From Rhodospirillaceae bacterium (lineage in GTDB: Bacteria; Pseudomonadota; Alphaproteobacteria; UBA11136): a DNA stretch of 9,419 nucleotides. A model generated the notes under the pieces. The model made no database searches, was not told the DNA's origin, and worked only from the letters and a program-made list of their open reading frames with translations. This document shows positions 1-6,099 of the stretch, one piece after another. The DNA is taken from contig JABJES010000003.1 in NCBI GenBank assembly GCA_018663165.1, positions 1 to 9,419 of the forward strand, given 5' to 3'. Every line of letters begins with the position of its first letter. Within the stretch, counting starts at the first letter, position 1. Both the position numbers and the translations under genes were made by a program.

Positions 1-72
1 CGCCCCTGGACCACCCGACAAGACCCCGTTCGAAGGAATCGTATTTTAAGCGAATTAAGCGCGCGCCCGACA

Positions 73-101
73 TTGTTTTGCAGCGCACAAACTGATATAC
101 G
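73..101 (+). promoter_or_regulatory. Possible weak promoter ahead of purC
   Basis: TTGTTT (73-78, 3/6) and TATACG (96-101, 4/6) are spaced by 17 nt and precede the ribosome-binding-like GGAGAAGGA at 101-109. This is the best promoter-like pair in the 177 nt before purC, but it is weak, and the pur genes may instead be transcribed from beyond the window. Confidence 0.22.
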
Positions 102-177
102 GAGAAGGAATTCAGTGGGGATCGTCTCATTTTCCCCGATTTTCCTTCTTTCGTACTTCTCATTCTGGATACAGTCC

Positions 178-942
178 ATGGCCCGACGCAGGCAAATCTA
201 CGAAGGCAAGGCAAAGGTTATTTTTGAAGGTCCCGAACCGGGCACCCTCGTCCAGTATTTCAAGGACGATGCAACCGCCTTCAATAACAAGAAAAAAGGC
301 ACGATTACCGGCAAGGGCGTGATCAACAACCGGATTTCCGAGTTCATTATGACGCGGCTCGGCGATATCGGTATTCCAACCCATTTTGTGCGCCGCCTCA
401 ACATGCGCGAACAGCTAATCAAAGCGGTCGAGATTATCCCTTTGGAAGTGATCGTCCGCAATGTGGCGGCAGGCTCGATTTCCGAGCGCCTCGGTTTGGA
501 AGAAGGCACACCCCTGCCCCGCTCAATCGTTGAATACTGCTACAAGAACGATGATCTCGGCGACCCCTTCGTCTGCGAAGAACATATTACCGCTTTCGGC
601 TGGGCCGCACCCCAGGATCTGGACGAAATTACGTCCTATGCCCTGCGTATCAATGATTTCCTCACCGGTATGTTCATCTCTGTCGGTCTTAAGCTGATCG
701 ATTTCAAGCTTGAGTTCGGTCGCCTGTGGGAAAACGACGAAATGCGAATCGTCCTGGCCGATGAGATCAGCCCGGATTCCTGTCGCCTGTGGGACGTCAA
801 GACCAACGAAAAGCTCGACAAGGACCGGTTCCGCAGGGATCTTGGCGATGTCGAAGAAGCCTATCAAGAAGTCGCCCGCAGGCTCGGAATTCTGCCCGAG
901 AGCGGCCCCTCCGATCTCAAGGGTCCCGATACCATTCAATAG
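178..942 (+). CDS. purC: Phosphoribosylaminoimidazole-succinocarboxamide synthase (SAICAR synthetase)
   Basis: The enzyme joins CAIR and aspartate using ATP to give SAICAR in cytosolic de novo purine synthesis. From the ATG at 178 the protein has 254 residues, normal for the short bacterial form. It begins MARRRQIYEGKAK, the usual family start with the ATP-site lysines. The two family signatures are present: IPLEVIVRNVAAGS (residues 87-100) and LIDFKLEFG (173-181). The conserved acidic stretch LADEISPDSCRLWD follows at 193-206. It is the first gene of the pur train, and purS begins 20 nt after its stop. The frame is open well upstream of 178, and an in-frame GTG at 115 sits behind a better ribosome binding site (AAGGA at 105-109) than the ATG does. 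I kept 178 because homology begins there; the GTG would add 21 hydrophobic residues foreign to the family. Function is secure; the start is fairly secure. Confidence 0.96.
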   Translation: MARRRQIYEGKAKVIFEGPEPGTLVQYFKDDATAFNNKKKGTITGKGVINNRISEFIMTRLGDIGIPTHFVRRLNMREQLIKAVEIIPLEVIVRNVAAGSISERLGLEEGTPLPRSIVEYCYKNDDLGDPFVCEEHITAFGWAAPQDLDEITSYALRINDFLTGMFISVGLKLIDFKLEFGRLWENDEMRIVLADEISPDSCRLWDVKTNEKLDKDRFRRDLGDVEEAYQEVARRLGILPESGPSDLKGPDTIQ

Positions 943-962
943 ACAGAGGTTGCTATAGGCTT

Positions 963-1205
963 ATGAAAGCCCGCGTTCACATTACCCTCAAAACCAGCGT
1001 CCTCGATCCTCAAGGCAAGGCCATCTCACATGCCCTTGGCGCGCTTGGATTTTCCGGCGTCGATGACGTGCGCCAAGGCAAATATATCGAACTCGAAATT
1101 GATGAGACCGACCCGGAAAAAGCCCACCAAAACGTCCAATCCATGTGCGAGAGGCTTCTCGCCAACCCGGTGATCGAGGATTATGCGATCGAGCTCGACG
1201 GCTAG
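963..1205 (+). CDS. purS: Phosphoribosylformylglycinamidine synthase subunit PurS
   Basis: PurS is the small subunit of the three-part FGAM synthase found in Bacillus and alphaproteobacteria. It bridges the glutaminase PurQ and the synthetase PurL and helps pass ammonia between them. The product is 80 residues (MKARVHITLKTSVLDPQGKA...), the expected size. It shows the family pattern: an N-terminal beta strand, the phrase VLDPQGKAI(S)HALGALGF near residues 13-30, and a second half with VRQGKYIELEID. The ATG at 963 is the only start that agrees with the family. A longer upstream reading from 789 would run through purC in another frame and is not credible. It sits 20 nt after purC and 12 nt before purQ, so the genes are almost certainly co-transcribed. 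Confidence 0.95.
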   Translation: MKARVHITLKTSVLDPQGKAISHALGALGFSGVDDVRQGKYIELEIDETDPEKAHQNVQSMCERLLANPVIEDYAIELDG

Positions 1206-1217
1206 GATTCTCAACCG

Positions 1218-1907
1218 ATGAAAGCCGCCGTCATCGTCTTTCCCGGTTCCAACTGCGACCGCGATATCGCGGTATCGCTGGAAACAGCCATGGGCGCACC
1301 GCCAGCGATGGTCTGGCACGGGGATGCCGATATTCCAAAAGTTGATCTTATCGTCGTGCCGGGTGGCTTTTCTTACGGCGATTACCTGCGATCAGGTGCC
1401 ATGGCCGCCCATTCACCGGTTATGGGCGAGGTCAAAGCCCGAGCCGACAAGGGGGTGCCGGTTCTTGGCATCTGCAACGGCTTTCAGATCCTTACCGAAT
1501 GCGGCCTTCTGCCCGGCATATTGATGCGCAACGCCTCGCTCAAATTCATCTGTCGTGACGTCTATCTGCGAGTCGAGAGCAATGACAGCCTGTTTACCAG
1601 CGCCTATGGAAAAGATGACGTAATCCGTATTCCCATGGCCCATCACGACGGTAATTATTTTTCCGATGAGGCCACTATTGAACGCCTCGAAGACAACGGT
1701 CAGGTGGCCTTTCGTTATTGCGATGAGACAGGCGCGATAACAACAGATGCCAATCCCAACGGCTCTCTGCGCAACATTGCCGGAATTTACAATGAAACAA
1801 AGACGGTTCTCGGCATGATGCCGCACCCGGAACGGCTCGCCGAGACTCTGCTCGGCGGCACCGATGGGCGGCCGATGTTCGACGGCCTTGTGGAGGCCCT
1901 GGGATGA
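1218..1907 (+). CDS. purQ: Phosphoribosylformylglycinamidine synthase subunit PurQ (glutaminase)
   Basis: This class I glutamine amidotransferase subunit of FGAM synthase hydrolyses glutamine and supplies ammonia to PurL. It has 229 residues, the usual size for stand-alone PurQ. The N-terminus has the diagnostic VFPGSNCDRD (residues 7-16). VVPGGFSYGDYLRSGA lies at 46-61. The nucleophile elbow LGICNGFQIL places the catalytic cysteine at residue 86. MMPHPER near the end supplies His203 and Glu205, completing the triad. The stop codon overlaps the purL start in an ATGA, and the purL ribosome binding site lies inside the last codons of purQ. This suggests translational coupling and matched amounts of the two subunits. 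Confidence 0.97.
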   Translation: MKAAVIVFPGSNCDRDIAVSLETAMGAPPAMVWHGDADIPKVDLIVVPGGFSYGDYLRSGAMAAHSPVMGEVKARADKGVPVLGICNGFQILTECGLLPGILMRNASLKFICRDVYLRVESNDSLFTSAYGKDDVIRIPMAHHDGNYFSDEATIERLEDNGQVAFRYCDETGAITTDANPNGSLRNIAGIYNETKTVLGMMPHPERLAETLLGGTDGRPMFDGLVEALG

Positions 1908-4105
1908 GCGCCATTACCCCGGAAATTGTCGCCGAACACGGTTTCACAAAAGCCGAATACGCTGAGGTTCTATCCATTCTTGGTCGTGAGCCGAATATCA
2001 CCGAGCTTGGCATTTTTTCGGTGATGTGGAGCGAGCATTGCTCATACAAATCCTCGAAAAAATGGTTAAAAACCCTGCCGACAGAAGCCAAATGGGTGAT
2101 CTGTGGGCCAGGCGAAAATGCCGGTGTTATCGATATCGGTGACAATCAGGCCGTCATCTTCAAGATGGAAAGCCACAACCACCCCTCATTCATCGAGCCC
2201 TATCAGGGGGCGGCGACCGGGGTCGGCGGCATTTTGCGCGATGTTTTCACCATGGGTGCGCGACCGATTGCCAACATGAACGCGCTGCGGTTCGGAGCGC
2301 CGGACCACCCCAAGACCCGCCATCTGGTTTCCGGCGTCGTCGCAGGCGTTGGCGGTTACGGAAATTGTATTGGCGTGCCGACGGTGGGCGGCGAATGCCA
2401 GTTCCACCCCTCTTACAACGGCAACAATCTGGTCAACGCCATGACCGTCGGCCTGGCACCTGCCGACCGCATTTTCTATTCCGCCGCAACCGGCATCGGT
2501 AATCCAGTGGTTTATGTGGGCTCAAAAACCGGCCGCGACGGCATCCACGGGGCAACCATGGCCTCGGCTGAATTCGACGATGCATCAGATGAAAAACGCC
2601 CGACAGTGCAGGTCGGCGACCCGTTTACCGAGAAACTTCTGCTTGAGGCCTGTCTTGAGCTGATGGCCACCGAGACCATCGTCGCCATTCAGGATATGGG
2701 GGCGGCGGGGCTGACCTCATCATCTTTCGAAATGGCGTCGAAAGGGGGCACCGGCATCGAGATGAATCTCGACAAGGTGCCGGTCCGTGAAACCGGCATG
2801 ACGCCTTATGAAATCCTGCTGTCCGAAAGCCAGGAACGAATGTTGATCGTGCTCAAGCCGGGCTGCGAAGAAACAGCCCGCGCCATTTTCGATAAATGGG
2901 AGCTCGACTTCGCCATTGTCGGCAAGCTTACCGATAGTGGCCGTATGGTGTTGACCATGCACGGCGAGATCGCCGCCGATCTGCCGATCGCGCCGCTGGT
3001 CGCCGCCTCACCGGAATACGACCGCCCCTGGGTGGAAACCCCGAAACGGGCCGAGCTTGCGCCTTCAGAGGTGGCGGCCCCAGCCGATATTTCCGCCGCA
3101 CTCAAGGCCATTCTCGGGTCGCCCAACCACGCCTCAAGACGCTGGATCTGGGAGCAGTACGATCACATGGTCATGGGCGATACAGTACAGCGCCCCGGCG
3201 GGGATGCCGCAATCGTCCGCGTTCATGGCACCTCGAAGGGGCTGGCCATCACATCAGATTGCAACCCGCGCTATTGTTTCGCTGACCCGGAAACCGGTGG
3301 TGCCCAGGCCGTCGCCGAGGCTTGGCGCAATCTCATTGCCTGTGGTGCCAAACCACTGGCGATTACCGATAATATGAATTTTGGAAATCCCGAACGCCCG
3401 GAGATCATGGGCCAGTTCGTTGGTGCCATCAAAGGCATGGGTGCGGCCTGCAAGGCGCTGGATTTCCCTGTCGTCTCCGGCAATGTTTCGCTTTACAACG
3501 AGACCAACGGCGAAGGCATCCTGCCAACACCGGTAATCGGTGGCGTTGGTCTGATCGACGACCTCGACCATCAGGCGGTTCCGGCCTTCACCAAGCCGCA
3601 AGAAGCCATCATCCTGATCGGAGAGACCCGAGGCTGGCTTGGTGTCTCGGCCTATCTTGAGGTGATCGAGAACCGTGAAGACGGTGCCCCGCCGCCCATC
3701 GATCTGGCAATTGAACGCCGCAACGGTGATTTCGTCCGCAATCTGATCGCCGCTGGTCGCATAAAGACCTGTCACGATCTTTCCGACGGCGGGTTGGGGC
3801 TGGGGCTTACCGAAATGGCCATCGCCGGGGGAATTGGGGCCATAGTTTCGCCCCCCGAAAACCTGGATATTCCCCTCCATGCCTGGCTTTTCGGCGAGGA
3901 TCAGAGCCGCTATCTCCTCACCACGGATGAGCCGGAAACCATTCTTTCCCAGGCTGCCACCGCCGAAGTTCCGGCAATGGTTATCGGCACAACCGGCGGC
4001 GATACATTGACAGTGGGCTCGGCTATCGCCATATCCCTGTCTGAGCTTACAAAAACCCATGAAGCCTGGTTCCCGGCCTATATGGCCGCGCCGGATGAAA
4101 ACTGA
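1904..4105 (+). CDS. purL: Phosphoribosylformylglycinamidine synthase subunit PurL (small type)
   Basis: This is the synthetase subunit that turns FGAR, ATP and ammonia into FGAM, step four of purine synthesis. It has 733 residues, which fits the small PurL that works with PurS and PurQ rather than the roughly 1,300-residue fused enzyme. Visible motifs are WSEHCSYKSSKKWLK with the active-site histidine at residue 45, FKMESHNHPS (residues 86-95), GGILRDVFTMGARPIA (108-123), and IQDMGAAGLTSSSFEMA further on. The second pseudo-repeat carries SDCNPRY and MNFGNPERPE. The start is fixed by the 4-nt overlap with purQ and a strong site GGAGG at 1892-1896, 7 nt before the ATG. No frameshift or missing core motif was seen. 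The downstream bolA ribosome binding site overlaps the stop. Confidence 0.97.
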   Translation: MSAITPEIVAEHGFTKAEYAEVLSILGREPNITELGIFSVMWSEHCSYKSSKKWLKTLPTEAKWVICGPGENAGVIDIGDNQAVIFKMESHNHPSFIEPYQGAATGVGGILRDVFTMGARPIANMNALRFGAPDHPKTRHLVSGVVAGVGGYGNCIGVPTVGGECQFHPSYNGNNLVNAMTVGLAPADRIFYSAATGIGNPVVYVGSKTGRDGIHGATMASAEFDDASDEKRPTVQVGDPFTEKLLLEACLELMATETIVAIQDMGAAGLTSSSFEMASKGGTGIEMNLDKVPVRETGMTPYEILLSESQERMLIVLKPGCEETARAIFDKWELDFAIVGKLTDSGRMVLTMHGEIAADLPIAPLVAASPEYDRPWVETPKRAELAPSEVAAPADISAALKAILGSPNHASRRWIWEQYDHMVMGDTVQRPGGDAAIVRVHGTSKGLAITSDCNPRYCFADPETGGAQAVAEAWRNLIACGAKPLAITDNMNFGNPERPEIMGQFVGAIKGMGAACKALDFPVVSGNVSLYNETNGEGILPTPVIGGVGLIDDLDHQAVPAFTKPQEAIILIGETRGWLGVSAYLEVIENREDGAPPPIDLAIERRNGDFVRNLIAAGRIKTCHDLSDGGLGLGLTEMAIAGGIGAIVSPPENLDIPLHAWLFGEDQSRYLLTTDEPETILSQAATAEVPAMVIGTTGGDTLTVGSAIAISLSELTKTHEAWFPAYMAAPDEN

Positions 4106-4118
4106 GGAAGACGCCCCG

Positions 4119-4358
4119 ATGGCTATGTCTGCTGAAGAAATAGAAGGCCTGATCAAAGGCGCCCTTCCCGATGCCGAGATTGTTATTGAAGATTTGCGCG
4201 GCGACGGCGATCATTATGCGGCAAAAATCGTCTCGACGGCTTTCCACGGCCTCAGCCGCGTCCAGCAGCACCAGATGGTATATAAGGCCCTGGGCGGTCG
4301 CATGGGGGGGGATTTACATGCCCTCGCCCTCCAGACCGCCACCCCCGAAAACGAATAA
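4119..4358 (+). CDS. BolA/IbaG-family protein
   Basis: This small 79-residue protein belongs to the BolA family, which binds [2Fe-2S] clusters together with CGFS monothiol glutaredoxins. The family has been linked to iron handling, cluster delivery and stress responses. The KH-like fold pattern is clear: DGDHYAAKIV (residues 29-38), FHGLSRVQQHQMVY (42-55) and MGGDLHALALQT (62-73). His32 and His67 are the likely cluster-ligand positions, as in the histidine-loop subgroup rather than the cysteine-loop type. The start at 4119 was chosen because GAGGAAG (4104-4110), overlapping the purL stop, sits 8 nt ahead of it; ATGs at 4095 and 4125 are also in frame. It lies 13 nt after purL and 25 nt before the glutaredoxin gene, so the partner pair appears to share a transcript with purine genes. 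A run of eight G at 4304-4311 lies inside it. Confidence 0.92.
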   Translation: MAMSAEEIEGLIKGALPDAEIVIEDLRGDGDHYAAKIVSTAFHGLSRVQQHQMVYKALGGRMGGDLHALALQTATPENE

Positions 4359-4383
4359 CACTTTTCCAAAAAGGATCACTTAA

Positions 4384-4731
4384 ATGTCTGACTCCCCCAT
4401 TTCTGAGAAAATAAGCGCTGAAATTACCGCTAACGATGTTGTCCTGTTCATGAAGGGCAACCCGGTTTTCCCCCAATGCGGTTTTTCCGCCGCCGTCGTT
4501 GAGATACTGGGCCGCCTCAGTATCCCGTTTAAGAGCGTTGACGTTCTCGAAGACATGGAAATCCGCGAAGGGATCAAACAGTTCAGCAACTGGCCGACCA
4601 TCCCCCAGCTCTACGTAAAGGGTGAGTTTGTCGGTGGCTGTGACATCATTAAGGAAATGTTTGAAAACGGCGAGCTGTCTGAACTCCTCTCCGGCAAGGG
4701 AATCGACGCCAAAAACGAAACTGCGGCTTAA
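4384..4731 (+). CDS. grxD: CGFS-type monothiol glutaredoxin (Grx4/GrxD family)
   Basis: This 115-residue single-domain monothiol glutaredoxin is expected to bind a [2Fe-2S] cluster with glutathione and pass it to targets or share it with BolA. It shows MKGNPVFPQCGFS with the active motif CGFS at residues 32-35. The glutathione-site phrase WPTIPQLYVKGEFVGGCDI follows at 70-88 with the cis-proline at 74. The family usually has KGTP or KGSP where this protein has KGNP, a mild variation. The start is supported by AAGGA at 4371-4375, 8 nt before the ATG. It follows bolA by 25 nt and is probably the last gene of the pur transcript. A 73-nt gap with promoter-like sequence separates it from the next gene. 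Confidence 0.95.
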   Translation: MSDSPISEKISAEITANDVVLFMKGNPVFPQCGFSAAVVEILGRLSIPFKSVDVLEDMEIREGIKQFSNWPTIPQLYVKGEFVGGCDIIKEMFENGELSELLSGKGIDAKNETAA

Positions 4732-4746
4732 GACAAGAATACGCGG

Positions 4747-4771
4747 TCAAACTTGAGTCTTTTGCCGATAA
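4747..4771 (+). promoter_or_regulatory. Candidate sigma-28 (FliA-type) promoter for the flagellin-like gene
   Basis: GCCGATAA at 4764-4771 matches the sigma-28 -10 consensus at all eight positions. It lies 33 nt before the start codon of the flagellin-like gene. Upstream, TCAAACTT at 4747-4754 matches the -35 consensus TAAAGTTT at five of eight positions. The spacer is only 9 nt instead of the preferred 11, which weakens the call. Expected transcription would begin near 4778, leaving a leader of about 27 nt with the ribosome binding site in it. Confidence 0.45.
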
Positions 4772-4781
4772 ACCCCATATT
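4753..4781 (+). promoter_or_regulatory. Alternative sigma-70-like promoter for the flagellin-like gene
   Basis: TTGAGT (4753-4758) and CATATT (4776-4781) are each 4/6 matches to the -35 and -10 boxes, with an exact 17-nt spacer. It competes with the overlapping sigma-28-like reading; sequence alone cannot decide between them. A start near 4788 would leave a very short leader. Confidence 0.3.
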
Positions 4782-4804
4782 GTAGGTGAAAGTGAGGAAG
4801 AATC

Positions 4805-5578
4805 ATGGTGATTGATCCAACAACCGGCCTTTCTTCGAGCGAACCTCTCAAGCCTGCTGACCAGTCGTCCCGCTCTGAGCCCGCCAAACGTCCGAACGCC
4901 AAACCCGGCGACGGCGAAGCCGCTGGTCTACCGTCCCATGGGGCGGACCAGATCACCACCCGGCAAATCGCCCCGGAAGTTATTGAGCTTCGCGGCAAAA
5001 TCACCAAACAAGCCGAGACCGCCTCCAGATTGCAAACGGCGGAACACGCCCTTGAAAATATCAGTGAGGGTCTGACCAAAGCAAAGAGCCTCGCCGCCAG
5101 CGCCACCGATAACGGCCTTGATAAGGATGCGCGGGCAAAGCTGAACATTGATTTCATCGATGCCCGGATCGACATCGCCCGCAGCAACAAAGAGGCTGTT
5201 TTCAACGGCGGCAACGCCCTTCACGCCACCCTGCCAGGAGAAGACTTTACCGCTGGCGGTCTCGAGCTTGAGGGAATTGACCTTTCCTCCGCCAGCGATG
5301 CCTCGCAAGCTTTAGGCGCCCTTGACGCAGCCCTTGAACGGGTCGCCACATCGACCCGGAACGTTTCAGTAAACTTGCGTCAGGTCGAAGGTAAGTCACA
5401 GGCCCTTATCGCCGAGCTCAATACGGCCCTGGAGACGGGTGGAAACAAACCCTTATCGGCCGATCAAGCGAGTGAGGCCTTAGGCCAGGCCGAACAACAA
5501 ATTGTCGATGAGATGGAACTGGCGCGCCTCAGTCAAAGCCAGCAGAACCCACAAAATCTCTTAAAGTTTTTCACCTGA
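4805..5578 (+). CDS. Flagellin-like protein lacking the N-terminal D0 helix
   Basis: This is a 257-residue soluble protein with no signal peptide or membrane segment visible. Residues 1-58 are rich in Pro, Ser, Lys and Asp and look disordered. Residues about 77-138 resemble the flagellin D1 helices: TAEHALENISEGLTKAKSLA, an acidic helix, and then VFNGGNAL, matching the flagellin TFNG turn. GIDLSSASDASQALGALDAA (157-176) resembles the start of the C-terminal flagellin helix. The last residues, QNPQNLLKFF, resemble the flagellin ending APQNVLSLL. The MAINTN-type N-terminal D0 helix and a large variable domain are absent, so it is unlikely to polymerise as an ordinary filament subunit. A role in flagellar regulation or assembly, or a decoy or minor subunit, is inference. 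The start is supported by GAGG at 4794-4797, 7 nt before the ATG. Similarity was judged by eye. Confidence 0.8.
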   Translation: MVIDPTTGLSSSEPLKPADQSSRSEPAKRPNAKPGDGEAAGLPSHGADQITTRQIAPEVIELRGKITKQAETASRLQTAEHALENISEGLTKAKSLAASATDNGLDKDARAKLNIDFIDARIDIARSNKEAVFNGGNALHATLPGEDFTAGGLELEGIDLSSASDASQALGALDAALERVATSTRNVSVNLRQVEGKSQALIAELNTALETGGNKPLSADQASEALGQAEQQIVDEMELARLSQSQQNPQNLLKFFT

Positions 5579-5611
5579 GCTCTTCTCTCTGACAACAGAT
5601 AGAGATGCCCC

Positions 5612-5643
5612 AAGCCGGCCCGAACCATGGGGCCGGCTTTTTT
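5612..5643 (+). terminator. Rho-independent terminator of the flagellin-like gene
   Basis: A perfect 10-bp stem, AAGCCGGCCC (5612-5621) with GGGCCGGCTT (5630-5639), closes an 8-nt loop and runs into six T (5638-5643). It lies 34 nt after the stop of the flagellin-like gene and should end the + strand transcript there. Confidence 0.92.
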
Positions 5644-6000
5644 GGCAAAATTATTTATTGGAAAATCCTGATAGCTGGATGACGGCAATACGACTCTACA
5701 AAAAGAGACTGTTTTTGTAGATTTAAGCTTGATGAATCCGATAGGCGAGACACTGATCTAAGAATATAGCAAATAAAAATATTTGTTAATTTGAACAACA
5801 CGCAATCATTATTACTTATACAAGCCATAATATATTAATATTAAGGTATTCATAATTATTACTACTAATAGTTTTTATATATTTACTATATATTATGCAT
5901 TTTATTAAATTTGTTTATTCTTTATTTACTTTAAATATGAACCCATTATGAAGGCGCTATTATATATATTTTAATACCTCTAAGGTTAGGATCATTGTTA
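5644..6000. other. Non-coding AT-rich island between convergent genes
   Basis: No credible gene is present; stop codons are frequent in all frames and the longest readings are a few codons. From about 5750 to 5980 the DNA is overwhelmingly A and T, in sharp contrast with the flanking GC-rich genes. It contains many TATATA- and TTAATA-like strings, a perfect inverted repeat at 5695-5721, and a small hairpin CAAATA-AAAA-TATTTG (5770-5785). It lies between a strong + strand terminator and further + strand terminators, so any transcript ending at those later terminators would have to start here. It may hold promoters or be a binding platform for a nucleoid protein, but neither is shown. Confidence 0.7.
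5695..5721. repeat. Perfect inverted repeat (10-bp arms)
   Basis: TCTACAAAAA (5695-5704) and TTTTTGTAGA (5712-5721) are exact reverse complements around the 7-nt loop GAGACTG. The stem is AT-rich and the 3' side carries five T. It could be a secondary terminator after read-through of the GC-rich one, or a dyad bound by a protein. It has a similar form on both strands. Confidence 0.55.
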
Positions 6001-6004
6001 TCGA

Positions 6005-6081
6005 TGCATTCCAGATAATCCTCCCCCCCCATCTGGAGTGGAGTCCAGCCCTCGGCACCCCCCTGCCGGGGGCTCTTTTTT
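6005..6081 (+). ncRNA. Candidate small RNA: C-rich-loop hairpin followed by terminator
   Basis: CATTCCAGAT (6007-6016) pairs with ATCTGGAGTG (6031-6040) over ten pairs including one G-U. The 14-nt loop AATCCTCCCCCCCC contains CCTCC, complementary to a Shine-Dalgarno GGAGG. Eighteen nt later the GC-rich hairpin at 6059-6072 with a T run to 6081 looks like a factor-independent terminator. A stem with an exposed CCUCC-type loop followed by a terminator is the layout of known alphaproteobacterial small RNAs such as the Rhodobacter CcsR group. The 5' end is not defined: the upstream AT-rich DNA has many weak -10-like strings (for example TTTAAT at 5970-5975) but no convincing paired -35. Size, expression and function are inferred. 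Confidence 0.4.
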
Positions 6082-6099
6082 GATTTCCCGTGCCGAGGG
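6049..6099 (+). terminator. Nested GC-rich terminator hairpin, copy 1
   Basis: The inner stem, CCCCC (6059-6063) with GGGGG (6068-6072), has a TGCC loop and is followed by CTC and six T (6076-6081). Around it an exact 10-bp outer repeat, CCCTCGGCAC (6049-6058) with GTGCCGAGGG (6090-6099), can enclose the whole element including the T run. The inner form should terminate + strand transcripts. The outer form would bury the T run. Confidence 0.65.

Noticed and set aside
1..49. Possible C-terminal tail of an upstream gene (frame 2, ending at TAA 47-49, reading APGPPDKTPFEGIVF)
   Set aside because: Only 15 codons are visible and I do not recognise them. Other frames are also open here, so a partial gene cannot be claimed.
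117..137. GGGGA/TCCCC pairing in the purC leader as a riboswitch or attenuator
   Set aside because: It has five pairs only, no conserved purine-riboswitch core and no T run after it.
3254..4156. A 300-codon open frame on the minus strand across the 3' half of purL and into bolA
   Set aside because: It is a shadow of GC-rich coding DNA; the purL motifs on the + strand are unbroken throughout.
4730..4763. Imperfect stem (AAGAC..AAG with CTTGAGTCTT) and TTTT after grxD as a terminator
   Set aside because: It is a short stem with a bulge and a large loop; the same bases are better explained as promoter sequence for the next gene.
5948..5974. Tiny open frame MKALLYIF in the AT-rich island, as a leader peptide
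   Set aside because: It is eight codons with no ribosome binding site and no downstream + strand gene to regulate.
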